From positions 1-64,000 of the forward strand of contig NZ_SCMR01000019.1 of assembly GCF_005502885.1 (NCBI RefSeq): a DNA stretch of 64,000 nucleotides, written 5' to 3'. This DNA comes from Microbacterium sp. 2FI (GTDB lineage: Bacteria > Actinomycetota > Actinomycetes > Actinomycetales > Microbacteriaceae). The notes under the pieces were generated by a model. It saw nothing but the letters and a program-made list of their open reading frames with translations. It was not told the DNA's origin and made no database searches. This document shows positions 57,201 through 64,000 of the stretch, one piece after another. Within the stretch, counting starts at the first letter, position 1. Every line of letters starts with the position of its first letter. The translations under genes and the position numbers were made by a program.

Positions 57201-60200
57201 CCGCTTCACCCCGACCGTGCGGGTCTCGGGCGCGACGGCTGCGGTCGGAGTCGTCGCGGTCGGAGGCGTGGGTCTCGCGGTCGCGCTCTACGGCATCGCC
57301 CGAGCCTTCATCGCCGACGCCGTCACGGTGCGCGCCGGATCGATCGCGGTCGAGGCCGTCAACACGGCCATCGCCGAGGCGTCGATCGTCGTCGTCGCGA
57401 TCGGCGCGATCGGCGGCTCGGGCGCGCGCGTCGACACCGACGTCGACGTCGACTCCGACGCCCGCATCGGCTCGACCTCGGGCGCGATCACCACGCTCGC
57501 CACGACCGGCTCCATCTCGCTGCTGGCCACCGCCACCCAGTCTTCGAGTGCCCGGACCGAAGGCGGCGCCGGCGGCCTCGGCGCCGTCGCGTGGCTCATC
57601 GCCGACGCGACGCTCACCGGCTGGACCCGCGCCGCGATCCTCGGCCGCACCACGATCGTGCGTGCGGGCGGCGTCGACGTCACAGCCCGCGTGATCGCCG
57701 CCAACGCCGGGGCACGGGTCGTCGTCGGATCGGGCGGCGCGATCTCGATCGGCGGGTCGCAGGCGCTCGCGAACTCGAGCCCCGACATCACCGCCGCGAT
57801 CGGCGACGGCGTGACGATCGGCGATCTCGCCGTCGCCTCGGCCCCGGTGCCGATCCTCGGCGGAGTCACGGTCTCCGCCACCGCCCGCGCCGAGGCCGAC
57901 ACCACCGCCAACGCCTACGGCGGCGGCGCGGTGCAGGTCGGCATCCCCGAGGCGCGCACCACGATCAGCCCAGACGTCGAGGCGTACATCGGCACCGCCG
58001 GTGCCGCCTCGCCCACCCGCATCTACGCCGCAGGGTCGGTGCGCGTCGAAGCCGAGCTGTCGGACGACGCGAGCACGCCGCTCGTCGACCGCATCACCGC
58101 GATCCAGATCGACCCCGACACGCTCACGTTCGAGTACCCCGGCATCGCCGAGGGCGATGTGGTCAGCTACCGCCCGACCGGCACCGCGATCACGGGCCTG
58201 CACAGCGGATCGACCTACACGGTGCTCGACACCGGCACCGCCGGCCGCATCCGGCTCGGATCACTGCTGGACGCGGCGCAGGTCGACCCGCTCACCGAGA
58301 TCATCACCTTCGGCACCCCGCACGGGTTCCGAAGCGGCGACTGCGTCGTCTACGACCCGCGCGCGGGGGTGTCGATCCTTGCGAGCACCACGAGCGCCAC
58401 ATGCTCGACGAGCGGCACCTCGTCGTTCTATGTGCGGGTGATCGGTGACGACGGGTACCGCATCATGCTGACGACGACCTACGCGGCCGCGGTCGCCGCG
58501 AGCGATGCCACGCTGAATCCGACCATCACCGGCAATGTGCTCACCAACCCGACCATCGGCGCTCAGCCGACCGGCACGGCGGTCGTCTACCGCGCTCCGG
58601 TCGCGGCGACGTTCATCTCGGGTGCGGTCGACGTCACGCCGGTGCAGGTCACCGACCCGGTGACCGGCGGCCTGGTGTGGGTGCCGCAGAGCACGACCGG
58701 CGCGGACAACACCGTCACGATCACGCACGTCACAGCTGCGAACAACATCTTCGTCGGCACGGGTGTCCTGGCGCTCCTCAATACGGGCGACGCGGTGCTG
58801 TATCTCGCACTCGACGGCGTCGCGCTCACGGGGCTCGTGCACAACACCGTCTACTACGTCATCCGCGGAGCGAACGGTGTCATCCAGCTCGCCGCTTCGC
58901 GCTGCCTCGCGGTCGGATGCCCCGACGACGACATCGCGCAGACGGCGCTCTCGATCGGGATCCCCGCCGGATCCGAGTCGCTGCGTCACTCGATCCAGCG
59001 CAGCATCGGCGGCCTCCGCGACGGCCAGACCTACTACACGATCACCGGCGGATCGCTCGTTCCGGGCTCGTTCCAGCTCGCCGCGACTCCCGGCGGCACC
59101 GCGATCACCCTCGACACCCAGTACCGTCCCGGCTTGCACCTCTTCGGCATCCGCGAGGTCGACCTCAAGGTCGGCACCGGGACGCAGGCGCTGTATGCCG
59201 CTATCGCCGGTGCGCTTCCCGCCGGCAGCCACACCATCGCCGGTCAAGGCGGCGAATCGCTCGCCACGATCGCACCGCCGAGCGGCGACGGCCAGTCGGG
59301 CGCCACCGCCAACGGCGGCTCGGGCGGCGGCGTCGACGTCAGCGTCCCGTCGGCACGGGTCACCGGCTCGCCCGAGGTCAGCGCCGTCCTCGCCGCAGGC
59401 ATCACGAAGGTCGGCGGCTCGGTCACGGTCACCGCGACCGGCGCATCGCGTGCCACCGCTTACGCCAACACCGCCGGCGGCGGCGGTGTGTCGGTGGGAG
59501 AGGCGCACGCCGACGTCGTCTTCGACACCGCCACGACGATCGCCTCGATCGCGACGGGCAGCGACGTGCGGGCCGACCTCGACGTCACGGTCAGCGCCAC
59601 GAGCGACCACCGCATCGGCGCCACGGCGGTGTCGAAGGGCGGCGGCGTGATCTCGGGCAAGATCGCCGAGACGACCGCGCGCATCGACAACGACACCACC
59701 GCGAGCATCGGCTCCGGTGCCGTCGTCGTCGCCGGCCGCCACGTGCGGGTGCTGAGCAGTTCGGCCACCAACGGCTCGACGTTCTCCGACACCGAATCGT
59801 GGGGCATCGGCGCGGGCGCCGACTCCGACAACACGAACGGCGACCGCGGCGTCACGATCGGCACCGGCGCCGACCCGTCGAAGACATGGGTCTACGTCGG
59901 CCAGGGCGCGACGATCACCGGACAGACCGTCGACCTGCACGCGGCCGTCACCCGCATCACCGCCCGGGCGACGGCGAAGGCCCTCGGCGTGAACCCGATC
60001 CTGCTCGGTGTCGCGACCGCCTACGCGAACGCCGACGTCAACATCAACTCCGACGTGCTGGTCGAGATCGACGGCAGCGGCGCCGTTCGCACGACGATCC
60101 GCGGCAACCGCGGCATCGACATGCAGGCCACGACCTCGGGCGTCTCGATCGTCCGCGACGCACAGCGCCTCGCCGTCGCCCTCATCCCCCCGCAGGACGC

Positions 60201-63200
60201 CGATGCCGGCGGCACCGACTCGTTCGACAACGAGGTCGACACCGATCGGAACGTTCTCGTCATCGCCGGAGCCCGCGCCGCGACCCCGCCCGCGGCATCC
60301 GGTCTCGCCACACTCCCGAGCCCGGGCAGCGTCGCGCTGCACGTGCAGGCTCAGAACATCTCGATCACGGTGAACAACAACCCGCCACTCGACAGCGACC
60401 GCTACCGCAACGACGACAACACCACCCAGGTCCGCAACGGAGACATCGACTGGGATGCCGACGTCATCATCCTCGGCGGGCTCGACGGAGCCCCGCTGCT
60501 GGTCGTCGACGCGAACGGCTACGTCGTCGAGGCGAACGCGATCCTGGTCAACGGCGTCGCGCCGGTCGCGGGCGGCCCCAACCCGACGCACGTCGACCCC
60601 GACGGCAACGGCTCGTACGTCATCGACCCGATCCTGAACTCGGGCTACGCGAACGTGCTGTTCGTCGCCGATGACGAGATCGACAACGAGGACTACGCGG
60701 GAAGCACCGACGGCAACCCGAACGCGGACTGGCCGACGTTCGAGTTCCGCGACACCCTCGACTCGGTCGTCATCATCGACTACTCGGGCCTCGACGTCAC
60801 GATCTCGCGCATCGACGTCGTCAACTCCCTCGGGACCACGCCGCTGGTCGTGCTCCGGTCGCGCGGCGGGAACCTGCGCGCTCACACGACGCTCGAGTTC
60901 GACGTGCGTCACGCCGCCGCTCCGAGCTACGTCGACATCGAGAAGCGCGGCGACGGCGACGTGCTGCTGTCGAACCTCATCAACAACCCGGTCGGCCTCA
61001 CCCGCATCGTGAACCTGTTCGGCGACATCATCGCGTCGACCGCGAGCACGCTCATCGTCACGAACCTGCTCGACATCGAAGCGACCCAGGGTTCGATCGG
61101 CAGCGCCGCGCGCCGGATCGCCGTCGACCTCGTCCGCTTCACGGTGCGGCCGCGGCTCGACGCCCCCACCGCGAGCGGCGTGCGCGACCCGCGGCTGGTC
61201 GCCGTCGCCGGCGTCGACGCGTACCTCAGCCTCCGCGGTCTCGACCGGGCGCTCACCGGCTCCGACCCGCTGACGATCCACCTCGACCGCATCGTCGCGG
61301 GCCGCGACATCGACCTCGAGCTGCGCACGGCACTGCGTCAGTCGGCGACCGCGCAGACCGCGGACGTGCGCGTGCAGGTGCCGTCGGAGCTCAGCGCGTG
61401 GATCAACCCCCGCGTGCACCGGTTCCACTTCCGCGGCACCGATCCGGCGTACGACCCGGCCCGATCCGGGGTCTCGGCCCTGCTCGACCCCGCCGTCTAC
61501 GTCGGCACGACCTCGACCGAGGTCTCGAGCGCCTACCGCCTGGAGCAGCGGAACCTCCCGCTCGCCCGCACCGACGTCACCGTGAGCAGCGGCGGCCTCA
61601 CCGGGTTCCAGGCAGACACGCTCCTCGGCGAGTTCGTGATCTTCGAGTCGGCACCGCTTCCCGCCGGTCGCCCGGGGCTCATCGCCGGCGACGACATCCG
61701 CATCCGCGACACCGAGGCGCTGGCGTACGGACCGACGGCGGTCGATCGCGAGACGGCGCCCGTCATCACGCTCGAGGGCTTCATCGACCTGGCGAACGCC
61801 GGCACCGGTTTCGTCGACGTCGACATCGACGGCGAGATCACGCTCGAAGAAGTCTCGGGCGACCTCCGCATCGGCCTCATCCGCTCGCGCACCGCCGACG
61901 TGACGCTGACGGCGGCCCGCAGCATCCTCGACGCCGACCCGGCAGACGCCGCGGCCAACCCGGCCGACCCGCGCGACGTCGAAGGCGTGAACATCACCCT
62001 CATCGCCAAGACCGGTTCGATCGGCACCCAGACCGACTTCCTCGAGATCAACCTGCTCGACACCTTCGGCCTCTCGCTCACGCCGGTGCGCGGCATCCTG
62101 AACGCGACCGCCGCCCTCGGCGTCTACCTGTTCGAGACGCTGGGTGACATGCGCGTCGGACTCGTCACCTCGGCGCAGGACGACCTGACGAAGGTCACCG
62201 ACGTCTCGCTCGTCACCGGTGCGGGCTCGATCATCGACGGCGATGCGGATGCCGCCGCCGACGTGGTCGCCGACCGCATCGACCTCGGCGCGACCGGCGG
62301 CGGCGTGGGCTCGTTCCTCGACGACCTCGAGGTGAACACGGGCATCGTGCGCTCGGCATCCGGTCGCCTCTATGTCGCCACAGACCAGGGCGTGTACCTC
62401 ACCGAGACCGAGGGCGATCTGCGACTTCTCACGGCGCGCTCGCGCGACGGGCACGTGCGCCTCACGATCCCCGACACCAACGGCGTGCGCGGGCCTCCGT
62501 CAACCGGCACGCAGGACCTCATCCTGCTCGTCGACGGCGACAGCCTCATCAGCCAGTCGCAGCCCCGCGCCACCACTCCGGGTGCCGCCGACACCGCGAC
62601 CACGACGCGCACCGGCATCTGGGCCAAGCTCGACATCTCGCTCTGGATCGGCGACGACCTCCTCGCCCCCGCCCTCTCCGACATCGTCGCCGGGCGCATG
62701 ATCTACATCCACGGCGACGTGAACCGCGGCACCGCCGCCCCCACCGCGACCGATCCGGATCCCCTCGGCACTCCGGTCGCAAGCAACGCCGACACGCACA
62801 CGAGCCCCGCAACGGCTTCCGCCGGCTTCGGCACCACGATGACCTTCGCCGGTCGCCTCGGCGGCGTCTTCGACCTCGACGGGTCGTCCGACCGCACCGA
62901 CCGCGCTCTCGTGTTCGGCCACATCGACGTCGACCGGTTCGACTTCCTCTCGACGCTCCTCGGCACCGCCGTGCGGGTCTCGGGCAGCCAGAACCTCTCG
63001 GCGACCGACCGGACGCGGTGCCTCGGAACCGTGTTCCAGACGGCGTGCGGCGACGGCGAAGACGTCTTCCGCGTCATCGCGCTGCGCACCCCCGACAGCG
63101 CGGCCGCCCACACCCTCACCCTCGACGGCCAGCAGGGCACCGATCACTACCGTGTCGAGATGACGACGGATGCCGCTCGCACGTACACGATCAACATCCT

Positions 63201-64000
63201 CGACACCGGTGCCCCGAACGACGGCGCCGACCTCGCAACGATCGTCGGAACATCGGGTGCCGACGTGTTCCTGCTGCGCAAGGTCACGTCGATCCCGGGT
63301 GAGACGGCCGACCGCCCCGCATTCGTCGCCCTCGTCCACGGCACGGTGGCCGGGCTCCGGGCGACGCCCGCCGTCGGCACCGGCGTCGAGCGCGTCAACT
63401 ACGACTCGGCGCTCAACGGCCGCCTCACGGTCGAATCCGGCGACGGCGCCGACACCTTCGCCGTCGACGACACGAGCACGACGATCACGCTCGACGCGGG
63501 GGCAGGCAACGACGTCTTCCAGATCGGGCAGCTCTTCGGCACGAAGCGCAACGCCGCAGCCGGCCTCACCCCCGCCGACGTGTTCCCGCGTCTCATCGCG
63601 ACGACGCGCGGCTACCTCAGCCCCGGCATCAGCGCTCCGCTGGTCGCCCTCGGCGGCACCGGCAACGACCAGTTCACCGTCTACTCGAACCAGGCCGAGC
63701 TGCGCCTCGAGGGCGAGGATGGCAACGACCTGTTCGTCGTCCGCGCCTTCGCCCTGGCGCGCATCGACGCCGCCGGCACGATCCTGCGCGACGCGGCGGG
63801 CACGGCGATCCCGGCCATCGGAGCCTCGACCGACCGTCCCCTCGACATCCGCACCGGCGGCGGCGACGACGAGGTGCAGTACACGATGAACGCGCCGGTG
63901 TCGGTCGACGGCGGCGCCGGCTACGACAAGCTCGTGATCCTGGGCACCGAGTTCCCCGACGACATCGTCATCACGAAGACCGCGATCTACGGCGCCGGCA
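45226..64000 (+). CDS. Giant secreted adhesin-like protein with N-terminal metalloprotease-like domain and LktA/RTX-type repeats (3' end beyond window)
   Basis: One uninterrupted frame of at least 6,258 codons, open at the window end. Signal peptide (about 20-45, LIAAVVTLAMAVTPAVSPAAAA); a compact domain with HEIGHLLGRDD (159-169) and a later LMHERL, of metzincin-like type; an EPAPA linker (about 233-320); four W-x-I-x-G-A-G...F-x-x-IE-x-L-x-G modules (about 400-950); then a huge array (about 950-4,700) of ~90-110-residue beta repeats of leukotoxin LktA/filamentous-adhesin style, e.g. GIAGAVxVxVLDxDTxAxI; GLVDGQTYYVI modules; and RTX-like GAGNDVF / GGTGNDQF stretches near the visible end. Few cysteines. 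GTG 45226 has GGAGGG only 3 nt upstream; GTG 45160 is an alternative. Codon use and host octamers suggest long residence. Adhesion or biofilm role is inference. Confidence 0.9.
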   Translation, partial: MGSARASRRLRPPSLVDRARTPLIAAVVTLAMAVTPAVSPAAAAAPAEYALRAPSVAANAAHADLDAADIDRVLPSALALWGLRDLPGEVRVGDVSGDRLAVTSGTTITVDPDAAGHGWFVDATPASSREFTHGAGSTATADASSVAAGLMDLQTVLAHEIGHLLGRDDLDRDDALMHERLAPGTRHLGVGFDDGAHVKVLRALAAGRELPLRAMDVVEPASEPAAEQPVAEEPAPAEPAPAEPAPAEPAPAEPAPAEPAPAEPAPAEPATAPVEPAVDTAPAEPVAEAEPAAEAPAEPVAAEPAATTTAEPAAPIAVAPVVIAPSPWTVTISGTAVMRIDGTDLVIGTERRALSSITAVIVIGGAGADTLVIDASALAALKGKSVSFDGAGGSDVLAGPTVDARWIVDGAGSGRMLAGGATVTFRGIETLRGAEGNKDLFELVGSGTIGAVDGGAGGFDTIASRNSSPASVTSRVSGPQSGSVVLDGRTTRYDGLEPVNLSCSVACLVDAGTSDNHQIRIHSTGATNITVEFTTGTGELTTFTIGATTTKLTVRGAAGNDTFRVEALPAHVTIVIQGGGGDDTLVGPNVENDWAITGADTGAASFALFSAVENITGGSASDTFAVTTVVTASNPPRVHTLSGVISGGGGVDALVAGDLANRWTLTGAGTGTLSTVDPDDDLVLTSTQSFAAIENLIGGLGDDEFRMLAGGSVTGMIDGGGDDDEADEPAVDTITFAGFGSPVTLTLAGGALTFAALFSLATTPQTSTTGAGTVRFNTATQSSATQIRVGIGNAAGGVIAAAIDRIDDSPAPLGEVRVVATDDDAKWILFKLLGLGAAGDPGYRAFSVQVLSASAANPFSADDALTFVYAPGMHSATGVAAFVNVETVTGGAGADTVRGPPDESTRWTIDGDDAGSVAGIGFSSFESLVGAAGSADVFTVTATGTLSGSIAGGSGTSDALVFAVSDTLAVLYNVPSANHSGTANYDGRSIVYTGLDRQSVLAGNNSTRVIQGSSADDVMVVSAVDATRMQVRYVGRAWYDVVTGTLVDGEIFLNPLVSLVIEGRAGADSITIASLSSGWHDGATIFVYGNRRLSVATPIFVDDPDADSVFFTGDIAPLGTMEIYAANITVRAGVSIDAGDGYIVLRARHIETSTWENLRPGLVASRSVAITIEADAEIRATGIYIIAQAEDRTVAEFLGQMKEVANFVINPLISLLESIIALPVKVLVKSSSATITIGNRVRIISADALGIYATASADASGSARGSMVSVGFVWATATARVTIGTDAVLTGAAAVVITATATATASISSETSRELSSTPNPGATQIALSLAVSNAVVTSTISVGLRTRIEAGKTANLVATGNADSSASAESGIYADGSAGVATAIELSDADITNTVLGTVRANMGSGSVVKIEIDPTETDPTQPGYVDYAKNMIFVGAHALVTEDVITYTNRRGTSIGGLVDGRQYFVVQLFDIDDPDNPGRDESQWIKLAFTEERAITAGLGYDYHAGNVVDLINQAGTVLETSNNERLFNGTDVDGAANTVRLRWPVGTVFNTFELGQAVVYRQGTHAIAGLVDGQTYYVIASTNQTNLQGNTRFATAQVIRLAESENEARGGVFIDIGEIPVGATGYMFEAKHVLDSGFATGVGIISQLNAKDSSSASAGLVDEELNPNLWAKVKEKLAANVVDSLLSRLTRAYRDHQAKAGVASNGGIAVAGALAFTFADHDVTTIVGAAAVIQSNEDLEVKATIAQTLNLNAESNAEPQSGPDGASAGTMISVAISIGIVENTATATLTSGATLDGLRATRLIADVSYPFLTRFDQYIPLSWGELVDSLRNDGWDAILKYVNAQLGLKDSLFNTWTSATAQADEVGIAGSVTVLVLTNRAIATVQSGVKINQTLAWRNSDHGNAAGSEQVVSIEATNYQQFINMVGIFALPDIDLDSKGTKFADRISLNPAGTAGSKGGAGGSFYVFVQDNTTHAIVQNGAMIFSGADGGFNMKAEEAIFHIDLVQSGTTGGAYAFAGSVAYIGQDSDTLVHLGGTAKVTGRDARLYAGNLTTQVTWVGAVTIGEGTGVGISVAINDLQRTTRAVIGDLTATSSNTAAAGSTVNIDVTGVIDVLASLDGDLYAFSVAGAVSRPGAPTAPVGTPAKALQLLGTTAQTPPTGIGLAGAASVNIVRDTVQASIANAGRIVAGSVTVTALDDFFQLAVTGGASFVVSAQPGGKSIAGAFSFNDIEATIRAFIVATDVTTSIVLDPTGAATGDVTVTATRSGDLIALSAGLAGAPGNDSLAVAGSFSANVILNETEAIIRGMIGSIAGNVVVSASDNSRIIAVGGGIALGGKTGVGLGVGLNLLGTPTRPTITRALIAGSRLTIGGTTVSVTASNVNPTTEARIFAFGAGIGLALGPQSNLGLGFMLGVNIIEGITEAAIRSTTITELAGTPGVVAVTVSATDRTGIVAIAGAVGLSTSNSIGAAAGYNEVDTDTLARLDDVDITIDGALTVIAVSDGEIGGVALGVAAALGPQSALSGAGSLLINIIEKRVEATIGDTVADSHVGASVISAGGPIRVSATDSSLIVSIAGGFSVAAKGIAVGAAISYNLISNRIVASIDDASVIARGASSDISVTATSGATLVAIALGAALSGGNVAVGGSLTVNSIANTLDAHIADSPDIRAGRHVLVTATESVTLIVIAGGVGVALSGTAVGAAIAYNFIGGGFSPANPDVIDRDSTVKDQITAYIHNARVQAGGDIQVKAGYLPPASALPGSVSIGDIVTVAIPGDPSTEANAPFTARIISVAIGAAGASQLALGGAITINVIAHAITAYISGPRSVDADGSILVQAADDLTAVAVAGGAAAGGSAGGAAVPLQIDLSSVKAWIGDGTVVDARGNGSGVLARTGTKNSAGVAQTLLVKGLAVSATSFQTVRTIAIGLAGGAKFGVAGSGSVTVIDRTVHAWIGDGARINQGTTGESVDQSVVVIASSRTDHVGVAGSIAIGGKAGIGAGVEVGVLTKNTHAWIGAGAWVQAQRDVRVLAFSQEKIVSVSGAVAAGGKVGIAGAVDIYVLDISTTAKIRGTATAALTPTTVLALGSVQVAASSDTEVDFIAGNLAVGAIAAGIGGAVVVPVITKRTDAAIGARAIVDGRGLRPGIDVDGGFDVVFVNYGGETGQVRPPSISNSDVGYNPSNPDAEDPLVDEQFTGYRVVTPDTRTGFTGVAVTALNRDDIGMYGIGAGASASVAVQISAIVHVITASTTARIGDFAEINASAGSEGANQSVLVIAANDYQLLGIAGGGAFSGVVGVTPAVEVAVVLNTVTASIRTSARVEAARDIEVRAQAAEDILIITIAIAVSGGVGIGGAVGVLVIDNTTHASIASGAVAFAGGNVVVIASDLTDLDILSIAAGIGFAKAGVGAGTSVTVITKDTRAWIGNATVDAGGRSDLINTYDGTLSDSGVFGITDAVDNVHGVIVVAVSSEDVLSVAIAGAGGLIAGIAGAVTVQVLDSDTRAFIDGGARINTLAQGTASANQDVRVVAINDVTILAISGAIGVGAVGLAGGVDIGIVHNDTTAFIAGIDVRARRHITASALADRELSSFVISAGGGAVGLAAAVSVWTLGGNLISTYAYADKTQSGANTTRSTDALTGKGSSGENTSTIAKVDGLINGSDASSALGSLVNPGVDDDGNAAGTTQNSGDMRDAAADVKSTFDAQAPGGAVGAATAAPGASPLVGTQEVPSGTAAFIGRNATITAGGDVLIDARSRLIVLMVGGGLGIGGAGIGAGIAVLTFDDDVTAFIGSGSTVSAGATGTVALRARLFADFSVLAVTAGFGAIVGVAASVVVVNDRGAVSAYLEDATSTADAAVIAAAGTVQILAERIVGIHVAAVAAAVGIIAAAVGASVVVVNSTGSALAATGTFSRIGVDSPTATVGTVTIEAKVTSTVSSFGSSRITILALAGGPLGVSAGVLAITVGVSGAAVASAEVRRGTLIYASGAVRVASRFTPTVRVSGATAAVGVVAVGGVGLAVALYGIARAFIADAVTVRAGSIAVEAVNTAIAEASIVVVAIGAIGGSGARVDTDVDVDSDARIGSTSGAITTLATTGSISLLATATQSSSARTEGGAGGLGAVAWLIADATLTGWTRAAILGRTTIVRAGGVDVTARVIAANAGARVVVGSGGAISIGGSQALANSSPDITAAIGDGVTIGDLAVASAPVPILGGVTVSATARAEADTTANAYGGGAVQVGIPEARTTISPDVEAYIGTAGAASPTRIYAAGSVRVEAELSDDASTPLVDRITAIQIDPDTLTFEYPGIAEGDVVSYRPTGTAITGLHSGSTYTVLDTGTAGRIRLGSLLDAAQVDPLTEIITFGTPHGFRSGDCVVYDPRAGVSILASTTSATCSTSGTSSFYVRVIGDDGYRIMLTTTYAAAVAASDATLNPTITGNVLTNPTIGAQPTGTAVVYRAPVAATFISGAVDVTPVQVTDPVTGGLVWVPQSTTGADNTVTITHVTAANNIFVGTGVLALLNTGDAVLYLALDGVALTGLVHNTVYYVIRGANGVIQLAASRCLAVGCPDDDIAQTALSIGIPAGSESLRHSIQRSIGGLRDGQTYYTITGGSLVPGSFQLAATPGGTAITLDTQYRPGLHLFGIREVDLKVGTGTQALYAAIAGALPAGSHTIAGQGGESLATIAPPSGDGQSGATANGGSGGGVDVSVPSARVTGSPEVSAVLAAGITKVGGSVTVTATGASRATAYANTAGGGGVSVGEAHADVVFDTATTIASIATGSDVRADLDVTVSATSDHRIGATAVSKGGGVISGKIAETTARIDNDTTASIGSGAVVVAGRHVRVLSSSATNGSTFSDTESWGIGAGADSDNTNGDRGVTIGTGADPSKTWVYVGQGATITGQTVDLHAAVTRITARATAKALGVNPILLGVATAYANADVNINSDVLVEIDGSGAVRTTIRGNRGIDMQATTSGVSIVRDAQRLAVALIPPQDADAGGTDSFDNEVDTDRNVLVIAGARAATPPAASGLATLPSPGSVALHVQAQNISITVNNNPPLDSDRYRNDDNTTQVRNGDIDWDADVIILGGLDGAPLLVVDANGYVVEANAILVNGVAPVAGGPNPTHVDPDGNGSYVIDPILNSGYANVLFVADDEIDNEDYAGSTDGNPNADWPTFEFRDTLDSVVIIDYSGLDVTISRIDVVNSLGTTPLVVLRSRGGNLRAHTTLEFDVRHAAAPSYVDIEKRGDGDVLLSNLINNPVGLTRIVNLFGDIIASTASTLIVTNLLDIEATQGSIGSAARRIAVDLVRFTVRPRLDAPTASGVRDPRLVAVAGVDAYLSLRGLDRALTGSDPLTIHLDRIVAGRDIDLELRTALRQSATAQTADVRVQVPSELSAWINPRVHRFHFRGTDPAYDPARSGVSALLDPAVYVGTTSTEVSSAYRLEQRNLPLARTDVTVSSGGLTGFQADTLLGEFVIFESAPLPAGRPGLIAGDDIRIRDTEALAYGPTAVDRETAPVITLEGFIDLANAGTGFVDVDIDGEITLEEVSGDLRIGLIRSRTADVTLTAARSILDADPADAAANPADPRDVEGVNITLIAKTGSIGTQTDFLEINLLDTFGLSLTPVRGILNATAALGVYLFETLGDMRVGLVTSAQDDLTKVTDVSLVTGAGSIIDGDADAAADVVADRIDLGATGGGVGSFLDDLEVNTGIVRSASGRLYVATDQGVYLTETEGDLRLLTARSRDGHVRLTIPDTNGVRGPPSTGTQDLILLVDGDSLISQSQPRATTPGAADTATTTRTGIWAKLDISLWIGDDLLAPALSDIVAGRMIYIHGDVNRGTAAPTATDPDPLGTPVASNADTHTSPATASAGFGTTMTFAGRLGGVFDLDGSSDRTDRALVFGHIDVDRFDFLSTLLGTAVRVSGSQNLSATDRTRCLGTVFQTACGDGEDVFRVIALRTPDSAAAHTLTLDGQQGTDHYRVEMTTDAARTYTINILDTGAPNDGADLATIVGTSGADVFLLRKVTSIPGETADRPAFVALVHGTVAGLRATPAVGTGVERVNYDSALNGRLTVESGDGADTFAVDDTSTTITLDAGAGNDVFQIGQLFGTKRNAAAGLTPADVFPRLIATTRGYLSPGISAPLVALGGTGNDQFTVYSNQAELRLEGEDGNDLFVVRAFALARIDAAGTILRDAAGTAIPAIGASTDRPLDIRTGGGDDEVQYTMNAPVSVDGGAGYDKLVILGTEFPDDIVITKTAIYGAG
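45922..46041 (+). repeat. 15-bp coding repeat (EPAPA x7 plus EPATA)
   Basis: Eight consecutive pentapeptide units encoded by GAGCCxGCxCCxGCx, differing only at third codon positions. It forms a stiff Pro/Glu/Ala spacer between the protease-like domain and the beta repeats; third-position drift argues against very recent expansion. Confidence 0.92.

Noticed and set aside
58261..62454. 1,397-codon minus-strand open frame
   Set aside because: Same Arg/Asp/Val-rich shadow pattern opposite the giant gene, no start context or motif.

Overview
The window is a high-GC actinobacterial chromosome segment centred on the replication origin. Gene order, protein families and the abundance of the octamer GGATGCCG/CGGCATCC point to Microbacteriaceae, most likely a Microbacterium relative; the taxon is inference. 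No insertion sequence, phage, rRNA operon or CRISPR array was seen.

Left part (1-3800): a membrane-anchored DUF2156 (MprF-like) protein open to the window edge, a cold-shock protein, a GntR regulator and a GNAT acetyltransferase. From 3800 to 19500 the order follows the conserved actinobacterial block known from mycobacteria: tRNA-Leu, fhaA, fhaB, pstP, rodA, pbpA, pknA, pknB (signalling and septal/lateral wall synthesis), then trpG/pabA, a class E sortase with a tiny membrane partner, crgA, a zinc-ribbon rhomboid protease, ppiA, a few less conserved genes (YbaK-like, NUDIX, VIT1-like), tRNA-Ala and tRNA-Ile, and DUF3566.

Origin (19126-36000): the leftward set DUF3566-gyrA-gyrB-dciA-recF-dnaN-dnaA and the rightward set rpmH-rnpA-yidD-yidC-khpB-rsmG-parA-parB flank the dnaA-rpmH divergent promoter. 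The dnaA-dnaN gap (27232-27660) carries clustered DnaA boxes and is the best oriC candidate. Six parS sites lie between 31966 and 33855, mixed with a GIY-YIG gene and dispersed palindromic repeats; two of them were multiplied by a ~148-bp duplication. A second DnaA-box doublet resembling the oriC one sits ~12.5 kb away, beside a perfect tandem 12-mer (14951-15027).

Right part (35800-64000): an ECF42-type sigma factor with its DGPF-domain partner and a recognisable ECF42-like promoter; trxA and trxB; murJ with its DUF6049 partner; a methyltransferase; and finally one giant open frame from about 45226 past the window end (over 6,250 codons). That protein has a signal peptide, an N-terminal HExxHxxGxxD metalloprotease-like motif, an EPAPA linker, a very long array of LktA-like beta repeats and RTX-like GxGxD stretches. 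It is the most unusual item here: a secreted giant adhesin-like protein placed in the origin-proximal core, carrying the host genome's own signature octamer and therefore probably an old resident.
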